Positions 1-7,997 of a DNA stretch of 64,000 bases are shown in pieces. Both the position numbers and the translations under genes were made by a program. The stretch spans positions 186,001-250,000 of the forward strand of contig JABFGB010000004.1 in assembly GCA_013112715.1 (NCBI GenBank), given 5' to 3'. The notes beneath the pieces are model-generated. The model was not told where the DNA came from and did not search any database. It worked only from the letters and a program-made list of their open reading frames with translations. The first letter of the stretch is position 1. Each line of letters begins with the position of its first letter. The stretch comes from Chloroflexota bacterium (GTDB lineage: Bacteria > Chloroflexota > Anaerolineae > Aggregatilineales > J027).

Positions 1-960
1 GATTTGCCGTCCGGCGAAATACAGTATGGCAACCTGCCCCACCTGCGCGATCAGGAAGATCACCGGGAACAGCACCGAAAACGTGCGGGCCACTTTCATA
101 CCCTGATCGAACAAGTCATCAGTGGCGACATCAAAGCGTTTTTGCTCCAATGCCTCTCGATTAAATGCCTTCACGACTTTGACACCTGCCATATTTTCTT
201 GCAGGATGGTATTGAGACGGGACAGCTTGATTTGAAATTCGACAAATAGGGGCTGGCTGATTTTGCCAAACAGCATAAATACAACCAAAGCGACTGGCAG
301 AATCGGCAGTACAACAAGGGTCAGCTTGAAGTTCGTCAGCAGCAAAATGATGATTGTGCCGATCAGCAAAATGAGTGCTTGGGCTGTTAATACCAAACCC
401 TGCGCGATAAACAAACGCACTTTCTCCACGTCATCCGTAGCACGAATCATCAACTGCCCGGTCTGGTTCTGATCATAGTAACTGAACGATAGGCGTTGAA
501 TTTTGCTGAAAATCTCATTACGGAAGTCGAACGCGACCCCTTGTGAGGTTTTTTCTGCCATATAGGCTTGGACAAATGAAAACAACCCGCGTGTGGCCGC
601 GAACACAACGATAAATAGACCCGCTGCTAGGAGGGCGTTTTCCGCTCCACTTTGATAATCTCGTAGCTGACTAATGGTTTCCCCTGCTTGTTGTGCGGCA
701 GGGGCTTGGGCTTCAGCTGGCAATTCCAAAATGCGATCCGCCATGAGTTTGTTCGTAATGGCATCGGTCATATTTTCGACCAACTGTGGCACAGCCAACT
801 GTGCCAACGATGCAATCAACAATGCGCCATAAGCGATGAGTGTGGAACGACGTTGTTTAGCCAGATAGCGAATGGCACGCCCCAAACTGCCTCGGCTTGC
901 CTTTGACGAGTCGCCCCCCCGACGACTCCCTCCCCAATTTTGTGCTGCTTGCCCTTGCAA
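1..960 (-). CDS. ABC transporter half-exporter, transmembrane part (3' end outside window)
   Basis: An open frame of 320 codons runs from 960 to the window edge, so the ATPase half is missing from view. The visible part is a type IV exporter membrane domain of the MsbA/MdlB kind: a basic N-terminus, six hydrophobic stretches, and coupling-helix-like segments (SFSYYDQNQTGQLMIRATDD; NTILQENMAGVKVVKAFNRE). The best start is TTG at 960, preceded by GAGGAG at good spacing; I see no in-frame ATG near it. It lies 30 bp downstream of the TetR gene on the same strand and is probably co-transcribed with it. Its likely partner is the divergent exporter at 1788, with which it could form a heterodimer (inference). 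Substrate unknown. Confidence 0.88.
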   Translation of the reverse strand, partial: MQGQAAQNWGGSRRGGDSSKASRGSLGRAIRYLAKQRRSTLIAYGALLIASLAQLAVPQLVENMTDAITNKLMADRILELPAEAQAPAAQQAGETISQLRDYQSGAENALLAAGLFIVVFAATRGLFSFVQAYMAEKTSQGVAFDFRNEIFSKIQRLSFSYYDQNQTGQLMIRATDDVEKVRLFIAQGLVLTAQALILLIGTIIILLLTNFKLTLVVLPILPVALVVFMLFGKISQPLFVEFQIKLSRLNTILQENMAGVKVVKAFNREALEQKRFDVATDDLFDQGMKVARTFSVLFPVIFLIAQVGQVAILYFAGRQI

Positions 961-990
961 TTTGTTTTCTCCTCGGCTGGGCTATGGTTA

Positions 991-1590
991 TTAAGAACGT
1001 GGGGTGATCCCACGCAGGTAAAGTTGAATGACATGTTCAGCCATCTGAGCCGTTTCTTCTTCTGTCCAATTGGCCCGTTCTGGCATATGATGTTCGCTGA
1101 CGGACCCCTGTAACACAAACATAGCGCTGACCGCGAGCGGAGTTGGCAAAGTTGCTACGATTTCCCCGTTTTGTTTCGCGGTTTCGACGAGGGCATAGAG
1201 ACGGTTGCGGAGACGTTCTTGGTGTTCATTAAAAAGCGGACTGGCCTTGAGAATGGGAAAGATCAAGCCGAAATTCGCCATTCCCCCTTTGGCAATATGC
1301 CGCCGTTGCAGCATCATGCGCATGATGGTCTCAATACGTTCTAGGGCTGTACCTTGCAGCGGAGCATCAAATAGTGCCTCGATTTCTTCATGTCCTTGCA
1401 GCACTACTTTCACCAAGAGTTCATCTTTGCTGGCGAAATGTTGATATAGGGTTGGTTTCGAGACACCCACTGCCTCGGCCAGTTCATCCATATTGAAATT
1501 GACAAAACCGCGTTCGTACATTAGGTCACTGGCGACTTTTAAAATCTCGATCTCGCGCTGCCGTTTGGCCCGTTCTTTATAAGACACCAC
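991..1590 (-). CDS. TetR/AcrR family transcriptional regulator
   Basis: A 199-residue protein with a canonical TetR N-terminal helix-turn-helix at about residues 30-50 (MDELAEAVGVSKPTLYQHF) and a helical ligand-binding C-terminal half ending near residue 195. The start is GTG at 1590; a second GTG follows directly at 1587. It heads a minus-strand unit with the half-exporter at 1-960 and is divergent from the exporter at 1788. A promoter and an overlapping 35-bp imperfect palindrome lie just upstream. This is the usual layout of a repressor that controls itself and adjacent efflux genes. The inducer cannot be inferred. Confidence 0.93.
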   Translation of the reverse strand: MVSYKERAKRQREIEILKVASDLMYERGFVNFNMDELAEAVGVSKPTLYQHFASKDELLVKVVLQGHEEIEALFDAPLQGTALERIETIMRMMLQRRHIAKGGMANFGLIFPILKASPLFNEHQERLRNRLYALVETAKQNGEIVATLPTPLAVSAMFVLQGSVSEHHMPERANWTEEETAQMAEHVIQLYLRGITPRS

Positions 1591-1609
1591 ACTGCCTCTG
1601 GAAATAATT

Positions 1610-1644
1610 TTTACTGGAGAGTAGAATTTCTACTACTCAGTAAA
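1610..1644. promoter_or_regulatory. Probable TetR operator, 35-bp imperfect palindrome
   Basis: Two 17-bp arms (1610-1626 and 1628-1644) flank a single central base at 1627 and match at 14 of 17 positions. The inner six bases, GTAGAA/TTCTAC, are perfect. The site begins 20 bp upstream of the TetR start and touches the -10 box of the predicted tetR promoter, so a bound repressor would block transcription. Binding by this TetR is inferred from position. Confidence 0.65.
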
Positions 1645-1673
1645 TTTTATTGTCGAATAAGTTTAGTTGTCAA
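1644..1673 (-). promoter_or_regulatory. Predicted promoter of the tetR/half-exporter unit
   Basis: On the minus strand, TTGACA (1673-1668) is followed after 18 bp by TAAAAT (1649-1644), close to the sigma-70-type consensus. The predicted start site falls inside the palindrome at 1610-1644. Confidence 0.55.
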
Positions 1674-1728
1674 GAGGGGCATTCTGTCACTTTTCACGAA
1701 GCGGTCACTCGAAACCAATCCATTTCTA

Positions 1729-1741
1729 ACACGTATCGTGT
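1729..1741. promoter_or_regulatory. Short perfect inverted repeat upstream of the plus-strand exporter
   Basis: ACACG-TAT-CGTGT lies 47 bp before the ATG at 1788. It differs in sequence from the 35-bp palindrome, so it may be a second regulator's site or chance. Position is the only support. Confidence 0.3.
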
Positions 1742-1787
1742 AATGTTAAACATCGAAGATTCTGTACTTTGAGGACATCCAAATTTT

Positions 1788-3614
1788 ATGACCTCCACAC
1801 CTGAAACTCAGGCCAAATCATCCGAAAAATTCTCGGAAGTCGTGCGCTCGGTCAGTTGGCGCAGGCTACTAAGTTATCTCCGACCACACGGGGGGCGCAT
1901 GGTGATTGTGCTTATCACCCTTGCCATCACTAGTGTCATCAACGTTGGCTTTCCATTGGTGATTGTGCGCCTGCTAACTTCAGTTTTGAACGATGCCAGC
2001 TATAGCAAATTGAATACCCTTGCGGGAGCATTGACAGCCTTATTTTTCATTTCGGCAGCACTCAATTTTGTGCAGACGTATATGCTGTCGTATATCGGGG
2101 AAAAAATTGTCTTTGATATGCGAACCCAGTTGTATCGCCATTTGCAAAAGCTCTCGTTGGAGTTTTATGCCAATCGGCGGGTAGGCGAAATTGTGTCGCG
2201 CATATCCAACGACGTGACCAAAGTGCAAAATGTGCTGACCAACAGCGTTACCAGCCTTATCAATAACCTGATTACGCTGGTCGGCTCGATTGTGGTGGTG
2301 TTTGCGCTCAACCCCTCGCTGACGGGCTTTGTTTTGGGGTTGATTGTGGCCTTGCTGTTTATTGCGATTGTGTTTGGTCGGCCCTTTGAGCGCATGAGCA
2401 CCAAAGTGCAAGATGAATTAGCCGCCGCAACGACGGTTGCTGAAGAAGGCCTGCAAAACGTCCGCATTATCAAAAGTTTTGCCCGCGAAAATTATGAGGT
2501 AAACCGCTACGAAACCGCCATGCAGCGCACCTTCCGTCAATCAATGCGCTTGGTTTTGCTGCGTGGTCTGTTTGGTTCAACAATGGCCTTCTTGGGTTTT
2601 AGCTCCATCGCGGCGATTTTATGGTTCGGGGGACGCGAAGTCATTGCAGGCCGTTTGACCCTGCCGGAAATCAGCGGGTTTTTGATCTACGGGATCAGCA
2701 TCGCGGCAAGTTTGGGCAGTTTGGCAGGACTCTATACCGAATTTCGCAGCGCGATTGGAGCGGTCACACGGGTATTTGAAATTCTGGATACCACACCAAC
2801 CATCACCGATGCCCCCGATGCCCAAGACATGCCGCATATTGAAGGGCGCATTACCTTTGCCAACACCTCGTTCAGCTACGATGATCGTATGGCGGTGTTG
2901 AAAAACATCAGCCTCGACATCGCCCCCGGTGAAATTGTCGCGCTGGTTGGGCAGACAGGTGCGGGTAAGAGTACGGTTTTTAATCTCATTCCGCGCTTTT
3001 ATGACCCCACCGAAAATTCAGTGAAGATAGACGGTATTGATTTACGCAGCGTCAAACAGGAAAGCCTACGTCAGCAAATCGGCATGGTTCCACAAGAGAC
3101 TATCCTCTTTGGTGGGACAATCTATGACAACATCGCCTATGGTCGGTTGGATGCGACGGAAGCGGAGATTATTGAGGCCGCCAAAGCCGCCAATGCCCAT
3201 GATTTTATTACGGCTTTCCCGGATGGCTATCAAACGATTGTTGGGGAGCGTGGTGTGAAATTGAGTGGGGGGCAGCGCCAGCGTATTGCAATTGCGCGTG
3301 CCATCATCAAAGACCCACGTATTTTGCTGTTGGATGAAGCCACCAGTTCACTCGATAACGAATCTGAGGCATTGGTGCAAGAGGCGTTGGAACGGATGAT
3401 GCAGGGACGTACCACCGTCATGATTGCTCACCGCCTGAGTACGGTCAAGGTTGCCCATCGTATTATCGTTCTGGATCAGGGCGAGATCGTGGAAATGGGC
3501 ACACACGATGAATTGATGGCGCAAAACGGCCTATACGCCAAGTTATATACTATGCAGTTCCGCGATGGCGAAGCGCGTTTGGTGGCGGAATACCTCGGCA
3601 AAGTACCCGCCTAG
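1788..3614 (+). CDS. ABC transporter ATP-binding protein/permease (half-exporter)
   Basis: A full-length 608-residue half-exporter. Residues about 25-330 form a six-helix type IV exporter membrane domain and about 350-600 the ATPase. Visible motifs are Walker A GQTGAGKST (about 387), the ABC signature LSGGQ (about 491), Walker B ILLLDEATSS (about 511) and the H-loop in MIAHRLSTVK. All catalytic elements are present, including the Glu after Walker B. It is divergent from tetR and the other half-exporter, sharing a 197-bp control region. It probably exports lipids, peptides or drugs; MsbA/LmrA-like proteins cannot be told apart from sequence alone. Confidence 0.95.
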   Translation: MTSTPETQAKSSEKFSEVVRSVSWRRLLSYLRPHGGRMVIVLITLAITSVINVGFPLVIVRLLTSVLNDASYSKLNTLAGALTALFFISAALNFVQTYMLSYIGEKIVFDMRTQLYRHLQKLSLEFYANRRVGEIVSRISNDVTKVQNVLTNSVTSLINNLITLVGSIVVVFALNPSLTGFVLGLIVALLFIAIVFGRPFERMSTKVQDELAAATTVAEEGLQNVRIIKSFARENYEVNRYETAMQRTFRQSMRLVLLRGLFGSTMAFLGFSSIAAILWFGGREVIAGRLTLPEISGFLIYGISIAASLGSLAGLYTEFRSAIGAVTRVFEILDTTPTITDAPDAQDMPHIEGRITFANTSFSYDDRMAVLKNISLDIAPGEIVALVGQTGAGKSTVFNLIPRFYDPTENSVKIDGIDLRSVKQESLRQQIGMVPQETILFGGTIYDNIAYGRLDATEAEIIEAAKAANAHDFITAFPDGYQTIVGERGVKLSGGQRQRIAIARAIIKDPRILLLDEATSSLDNESEALVQEALERMMQGRTTVMIAHRLSTVKVAHRIIVLDQGEIVEMGTHDELMAQNGLYAKLYTMQFRDGEARLVAEYLGKVPA

Positions 3615-3621
3615 AAGATAT

Positions 3622-3664
3622 CTTAGCACGCTGATTTCGGTGTCTATGGGGTTGGTGTGCTAAG
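3622..3664. repeat. Inverted repeat at the convergent gene end
   Basis: CTTAGCAC (3622-3629) and GTGCTAAG (3657-3664) are perfect 8-bp arms around a 27-base loop. It overlaps the end of the minus-strand lipoprotein gene and follows the exporter stop by 7 bp. There is no clear T-tract, so terminator function is uncertain. Confidence 0.35.
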
Positions 3665-4087
3665 GTTCGTATATGTTGATTTTAGAACCGCAAATGCTAG
3701 GTATTTCTCGTTGTCTTCCCTTAGCTTCAAAATCCTTAAACGGTGATTTGGAAGGTCAACGGTATCTCCTTCAGAGACAACGAAACTTTGATTAAACTGA
3801 ATAGCCGGATCGGGATTCCAAATAAAAATGAGGATTGCTAATCTCTCTTGATTTTTCCCCATTTCATCCGTGTAAGGTACTTTTAAAGTATTGAAAACTG
3901 CTAGTGAGTAACCATCAAAATCTACCAGTGCGTTATCTACATTGGTAGTCAAATAATAAGTTTCCCCGGGTGTCAGAACAGGAGTTAGTGCAGGACGATC
4001 TTCGTTTTGTTGGCATGAGGTTATGGCAAAGGGCAAACAGCACACGACGGTAAAAAACAAAGTATACCTTGCCTGCAATCTAATCAT
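3644..4087 (-). CDS. Small predicted lipoprotein of unknown function
   Basis: I do not recognise the family. From the ATG at 4087 it encodes 147 residues: a signal peptide with a lipobox-like ITSC, mature Cys near residue 25, then a compact probably beta-rich domain with no familiar motif. The frame remains open upstream to 4105, but the 4087 start gives a normal signal peptide and overlaps the ATPase stop by 8 bp, which suggests translational coupling. The gene looks more AT-rich than its neighbours. Last in the importer cluster, it may be a surface accessory of it, but that rests on position only. Confidence 0.6.
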   Translation of the reverse strand: MIRLQARYTLFFTVVCCLPFAITSCQQNEDRPALTPVLTPGETYYLTTNVDNALVDFDGYSLAVFNTLKVPYTDEMGKNQERLAILIFIWNPDPAIQFNQSFVVSEGDTVDLPNHRLRILKLREDNEKYLAFAVLKSTYTNLSTPTP

Positions 4088-5138
4088 GGGTGTCAGCCCT
4101 TTCAAACCCTATCACAGCACCATTAATGGAAATTTTAACCTCTTGACCTTGCCTTATTGATATGGTCGGCCCCAATCTTGCTCGGAAAACTGATTGCTCT
4201 CCGCGTAACCGAAGCTCTACTATCTGGTCGTGACCAAAATAGGAAACTCTTTCTGCTTGGGCGTTGCCTGAATTGTCCGATACAGGTATAAGGCTGACAC
4301 TTTCGGGTCGAATCATCACCTCTACCCGTCCGCGCACTGGATTTTGGAGGGGCAGTCTTCCTAATGCACATTGCACGGTATCACCATCCGCCTCGCCCGC
4401 GATGAGATTGGCATCTCCGACAAATCGGGCAACGGTGGCTGTGGCAGGTAATTGATAGAGGACAGGGGGCGGCGCGACCTGTACCAACGCACCATCAAAC
4501 ATGACCCCGACCACATCGGCCAAACTCAGGGCTTCCTCTTGGTCATGCGTCACTAAGACGGTGCTGATGCCCGCCGTTTTTAAAATCTGCCGGACATCTT
4601 CGCGTACCTGCGCCCGTAAGGCGGCGTCCAAATTGGAAAATGGTTCGTCTAGCAGCATAATCGCCGGGGCAGGCGCTAAGGCCCGTGCCAATGCCACGCG
4701 CTGTTGTTGACCGCCGGATAATTGGTGCGGCATCCGTTTTTCCATGCCACTTAATCCGACCAATGTTAGAACTTCCTCAACCCGCTGTTTTTTGGATGGG
4801 CGCGTACCGTCCAAGCCGTAGGCGATGTTGTGCCACACGTCTAGGTGTGGAAACAGGGCATAATCCTGAAAAACCAAGCCCACGCGCCGCCGATTGGGGG
4901 GAAGCCATGTGTTTTCGGATGCCACCACCTGCCCGCCGATCTGGATGTTGCCGGAGGTCGGGGTTTCTAATCCTGCCATCAGGCGCAGCGAGGTTGTTTT
5001 GCCACAGCCACTTGGCCCTAACAGCGCAAAAAATTGACCGGAGTCGAGGGTAAAGGTCAGATCACGCACGGCGGCGGTTTTGTCAAACGTCTTGGTCACA
5101 TGCTCAGAAACAAGGGTGGGAGTTGGTGAATTAGTCAT
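4080..5138 (-). CDS. ABC transporter ATP-binding protein, FbpC/PotA type
   Basis: A 352-residue importer ATPase. Motifs: Walker A GPSGCGKTT, signature LSGGQQQR, Walker B IMLLDEPFSNLD and the switch His in LVTHDQEEA. A C-terminal TOBE-like extension of about 110 residues (RPESVSL region) is typical of the iron(III)/thiamine/polyamine group. The chosen start, ATG at 5138 (MTNSPTPTL), overlaps the permease stop by 8 bp; the open frame before it is permease coding sequence in another phase. With the two-domain permease upstream it makes an FbpBC-like importer. Ferric iron is the default guess, but sulfate or thiamine cannot be excluded. Confidence 0.92.
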   Translation of the reverse strand: MTNSPTPTLVSEHVTKTFDKTAAVRDLTFTLDSGQFFALLGPSGCGKTTSLRLMAGLETPTSGNIQIGGQVVASENTWLPPNRRRVGLVFQDYALFPHLDVWHNIAYGLDGTRPSKKQRVEEVLTLVGLSGMEKRMPHQLSGGQQQRVALARALAPAPAIMLLDEPFSNLDAALRAQVREDVRQILKTAGISTVLVTHDQEEALSLADVVGVMFDGALVQVAPPPVLYQLPATATVARFVGDANLIAGEADGDTVQCALGRLPLQNPVRGRVEVMIRPESVSLIPVSDNSGNAQAERVSYFGHDQIVELRLRGEQSVFRARLGPTISIRQGQEVKISINGAVIGFERADTHD

Positions 5139-6711
5139 TTTCAGGTTCAAGGATATAAATGAGCGATAGGGCCGAAACAATCACCAAGACCAGCGAAGGC
5201 GCGGCGGCACGGGCATAAAATAGCTCTTGGGTGGCTGACCAGATTTGGGTCGCCAGTGTATCATAACCAATCGGGGCAAGGATGCGCGTAGCAGGCAGTT
5301 CTTTCATGACAGTCAAAAAGACCAGCGCTACCCCCGCTACCCACCCTGAACGTACCAGTGGCACAGTAATCGTCGCCAGCACCCGTAATCGGTTTCGTCC
5401 TAATGTTAGGGCACTTTCTTCGAGATGCGGATTGACTTGCAGCATGGAGGCTTGCAGCGGGCCAAGCATCTCCGGCAAAAAGCGCACCAGATAGGCGAAA
5501 ATCAGCAGGGGTAGGGTCTGATACAAATCAAAAGCATAACGTGTGGCAAAAAATACTAGCGCAATCGCCACCACTACCCCCGGCAGGGCATTGCCTACAT
5601 ATGCCCCGAACCCCAACCAGCGGGATAATTTGCTTGGATAGCGCACCTGCATGACCGCCAGAGGTAGGGCAACTAATCCTGCCACGCCTGCCGTAATGCC
5701 TGCCAAACGCATCGAACGCTGTAAAGGGCCGAGCAGTTCATTAAACGTCTCGCCCCGCTCCAAGCCATTGATGAGCCAATAAAGGGTCACACCAATCGGG
5801 GCGATTAATGCCAACAGCACAATTACCCCACAAAAACCTTGAGCAGCGATTTGCCATTGCCCCAAGCGCAACCGTGGTGTGTTTTTGCGGGTACTTTGGC
5901 GCTGATAGGCTTTGGCGCTCCCCTCTATTCGGCGGGAAATCAATAGCAGCAGCGCCGCCAAAATGACCAATTCTAGCCCCAACATCGCCACCCGGTTATT
6001 ACGAAACGACTGCGAATTTTGGATATAGATATCGCGGGTGAGGGCATTAAAGCGCATAAAGGCCACCGCCCCGAAATCACTTAGGGTATAGAGGATAACC
6101 AGCAGCACACCCGCCTGAATTGAGGGCAGGAGTTGAGGCAGGGTGATTTTAAAAAAGGTTGCCCATGTCCCCCGCCCCAACATTTTAGAGGCTTCTTCCA
6201 ATTGGGGATCGAGGCCACGCAGTCCTGCCCGCACACTCAAAAAAATGTAGGGGAATGAAAATAGGCTGATAGAGAGCCATGCCCCGAAAAAACCGTAAAT
6301 GCTCGGCAGGCGTTCAACGCCGAAGTTTTCTAACCAACCCTGTACCATGCCTTTTGGCCCGAATGCCCCAATGAGCGCAAATGCCCCGACATAAGAGGGA
6401 ATCACCAGCGGCACGGTCAATAAAATTGTCCACCAACGTCGCCACCGTAAATCTGTCCGCACGACTAACCATGCCAGTGGCACAGCGATCAGGGTCGTAG
6501 TCAAGGCGACTGCTCCGGCTAGTGAAATACTGTTCCACAACACGCGCAGCTTGTTGGGTTGGGTGATATAGTCCCATCCGTCAGCAGTGTCGGAGGTGGC
6601 CCGCAGAATCAAATAGACCAGTGGCAGTGATAACAAGGCCACCAATAAAATATTGACGGCCCCTAATCCCATGATTCCCCATGCAGGTTGACGGCGTGTG
6701 GTGGGCGGCAT
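5131..6711 (-). CDS. ABC transporter permease, two-domain FbpB type
   Basis: A 526-residue membrane protein with about 12 transmembrane helices in two homologous halves. Each half has an EAA-loop that docks the ATPase: EEASKMLGRGTWATFF in the first and EESALTLGRNRLRVLA in the second. This fused permease is typical of FbpB and ThiP importers. The start chosen is ATG at 6711 (MPPTTRRQ), 5 bp after the stop of the small membrane protein; the longer open frame overlaps that gene. It is co-transcribed with the ATPase at 4080-5138. Confidence 0.92.
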   Translation of the reverse strand: MPPTTRRQPAWGIMGLGAVNILLVALLSLPLVYLILRATSDTADGWDYITQPNKLRVLWNSISLAGAVALTTTLIAVPLAWLVVRTDLRWRRWWTILLTVPLVIPSYVGAFALIGAFGPKGMVQGWLENFGVERLPSIYGFFGAWLSISLFSFPYIFLSVRAGLRGLDPQLEEASKMLGRGTWATFFKITLPQLLPSIQAGVLLVILYTLSDFGAVAFMRFNALTRDIYIQNSQSFRNNRVAMLGLELVILAALLLLISRRIEGSAKAYQRQSTRKNTPRLRLGQWQIAAQGFCGVIVLLALIAPIGVTLYWLINGLERGETFNELLGPLQRSMRLAGITAGVAGLVALPLAVMQVRYPSKLSRWLGFGAYVGNALPGVVVAIALVFFATRYAFDLYQTLPLLIFAYLVRFLPEMLGPLQASMLQVNPHLEESALTLGRNRLRVLATITVPLVRSGWVAGVALVFLTVMKELPATRILAPIGYDTLATQIWSATQELFYARAAAPSLVLVIVSALSLIYILEPEND

Positions 6712-6716
6712 CAGAT

Positions 6717-7067
6717 TTAGAGGGTGAGGAAATGACGGGCTGCCAGTAGCAGCCCCAGCGTTACCCCCCATGCGAGATAGCCCGTTCCCAAAACAGGGCC
6801 AATTGACCACCCGGCATTCACAGTCAGGGCTGTCACACCAATGAATACAACGGTGGGGATAATCCCGATAAATAGGCCCGTGCTAAATTCGCCCAATTTT
6901 TCGTGACTGTTGTCTTCAGCACTGTAGGCAATCCACAGGGCCAGCGGGACGTTCAACGGCATAGTGGCGGTAATGGCGGCGACGGTGCGCGAATATTGCC
7001 GCACGATGGCGACAAAAATGATAATGACAATTGAAATGATGACCGGGAGTATTTTATTCCAATCCAT
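6717..7067 (-). CDS. Small four-helix membrane protein, possibly GlpM/DUF3147-like
   Basis: 116 residues, almost entirely hydrophobic, with about four transmembrane helices (residues 6-22, 30-48, 60-83, 88-112). The pattern, including a conserved-looking Arg after helix 1 and the MPLNVP turn, resembles the small DUF3147/GlpM membrane family; this is a weak family guess. It sits between the binding-protein gene (22-bp gap) and the permease (5-bp gap), so it is very likely part of the importer transcript. Function unknown. Confidence 0.6.
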   Translation of the reverse strand: MDWNKILPVIISIVIIIFVAIVRQYSRTVAAITATMPLNVPLALWIAYSAEDNSHEKLGEFSTGLFIGIIPTVVFIGVTALTVNAGWSIGPVLGTGYLAWGVTLGLLLAARHFLTL

Positions 7068-7088
7068 GACCGACTTTTCAGATGAAGG

Positions 7089-7805
7089 TTAGCGAGTGGA
7101 GGCTATTGTACCTGACGAATTCTCGGATGGACGGTAGAAATTGTCGCTGTCATAAATTTGAGCATAACGGGGGGGAGTCAGGGATTCTAGGGCAGGTTGC
7201 CCGCTAGGAGCTTCAACGCCAAAGGTCAACAGCGAATAGACCTCAGCATTTTCAACCATTAATCGCTGCAAACGCATCCCGTAGACGGTCACGACAAATA
7301 ATTCGGCTAGGGGTTTGCTGTTGGAGGATTGGGCCATTGCTAGGGCGCTAATACTCAATTGGTCGCCGTCCAGATTGCCATGGAATCCCATCCAACGTCC
7401 GGCGGGGTCAACGTAATCCGGCAGAACATTCCACAGCGCATCGGCAGGCAGGGTGTCCAGCGACTGGCTTTCCATTGCCCCGACCAAATCCGCCACATTT
7501 TCAGCCAACACCAAATCGGCGTGCAAATTTTTCAGGGCATCGGAATTGAGATCGTCCGCAGCCACTGACTCGATTTGAACTGTCACGCCGCTGTCGGGCA
7601 TGGTTTGTTCAACCACTGCTTCAAATTCCGTCACCAACGGCGTCAACAAAGCCGTATCGCCTGTTGTCACAATCACCAACGTGTTGTCATTGGCTTCGGC
7701 AGTGGTCAATAAATGGGCAGTATTTTTGCCGGGTAGTGGAATGATAATAGCAGTGAGGGCGGCAGCGAAAATTCCACAACTCAGGACAGCACGGGGACGA
7801 AACAT
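7089..7805 (-). CDS. FbpA-like solute-binding protein, apparently internally shortened
   Basis: A secreted protein of 238 residues with an N-terminal signal-like helix. Residues about 45-145 follow the FbpA/ferric-binding pattern (LVIVTTGDTALLTPLVTEFE; then LPDYVDPAGRWMGF). The C-terminal 75 residues resemble the FbpA C-terminal end (PLAELFVVTVYGMRLQRLMV; LESLTPPR). The central lobe of about 100 residues that normally lies between these parts is missing; family members are about 330-350 residues. Start uncertain: ATG at 7805 or TTG at 7817, neither with ideally spaced Shine-Dalgarno. It heads the importer cluster. It may be a degenerate or specialised binding protein. Confidence 0.65.
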   Translation of the reverse strand: MFRPRAVLSCGIFAAALTAIIIPLPGKNTAHLLTTAEANDNTLVIVTTGDTALLTPLVTEFEAVVEQTMPDSGVTVQIESVAADDLNSDALKNLHADLVLAENVADLVGAMESQSLDTLPADALWNVLPDYVDPAGRWMGFHGNLDGDQLSISALAMAQSSNSKPLAELFVVTVYGMRLQRLMVENAEVYSLLTFGVEAPSGQPALESLTPPRYAQIYDSDNFYRPSENSSGTIASTR

Positions 7806-7960
7806 CAGGTTAATCAAGTTTCCTTACAACACTGTCTTGTACCAAAATTCACTTTCGCAGTATACGGCCTGCGGCAAGGCTCGACAATGGCATTCGTTAA
7901 TCCCCAACTTAACCTCCGCTATCGAAAAAAGTTAACCACGTTTAATTCTCTGCTGCAAAG

Positions 7961-7988
7961 TTGACGATATACCCCGACCTGCTATACA
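7961..7988 (+). promoter_or_regulatory. Predicted promoter of murJ, giving a near-leaderless transcript
   Basis: TTGACG (7961-7966), a 16-bp spacer, then TATACA (7983-7988). The ATG of the flippase gene is at 7998, only 9 bases beyond the -10 box, and no ribosome-binding site precedes it. Transcription would start at or within a few bases of the ATG. Confidence 0.55.
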
Positions 7989-7997
7989 CTCCCGCGC

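Noticed and set aside
816-1118. Minus-strand open frame overlapping the half-exporter start and tetR end
   Set aside because: It lies in another frame of both genes and has low-complexity, non-protein-like composition.
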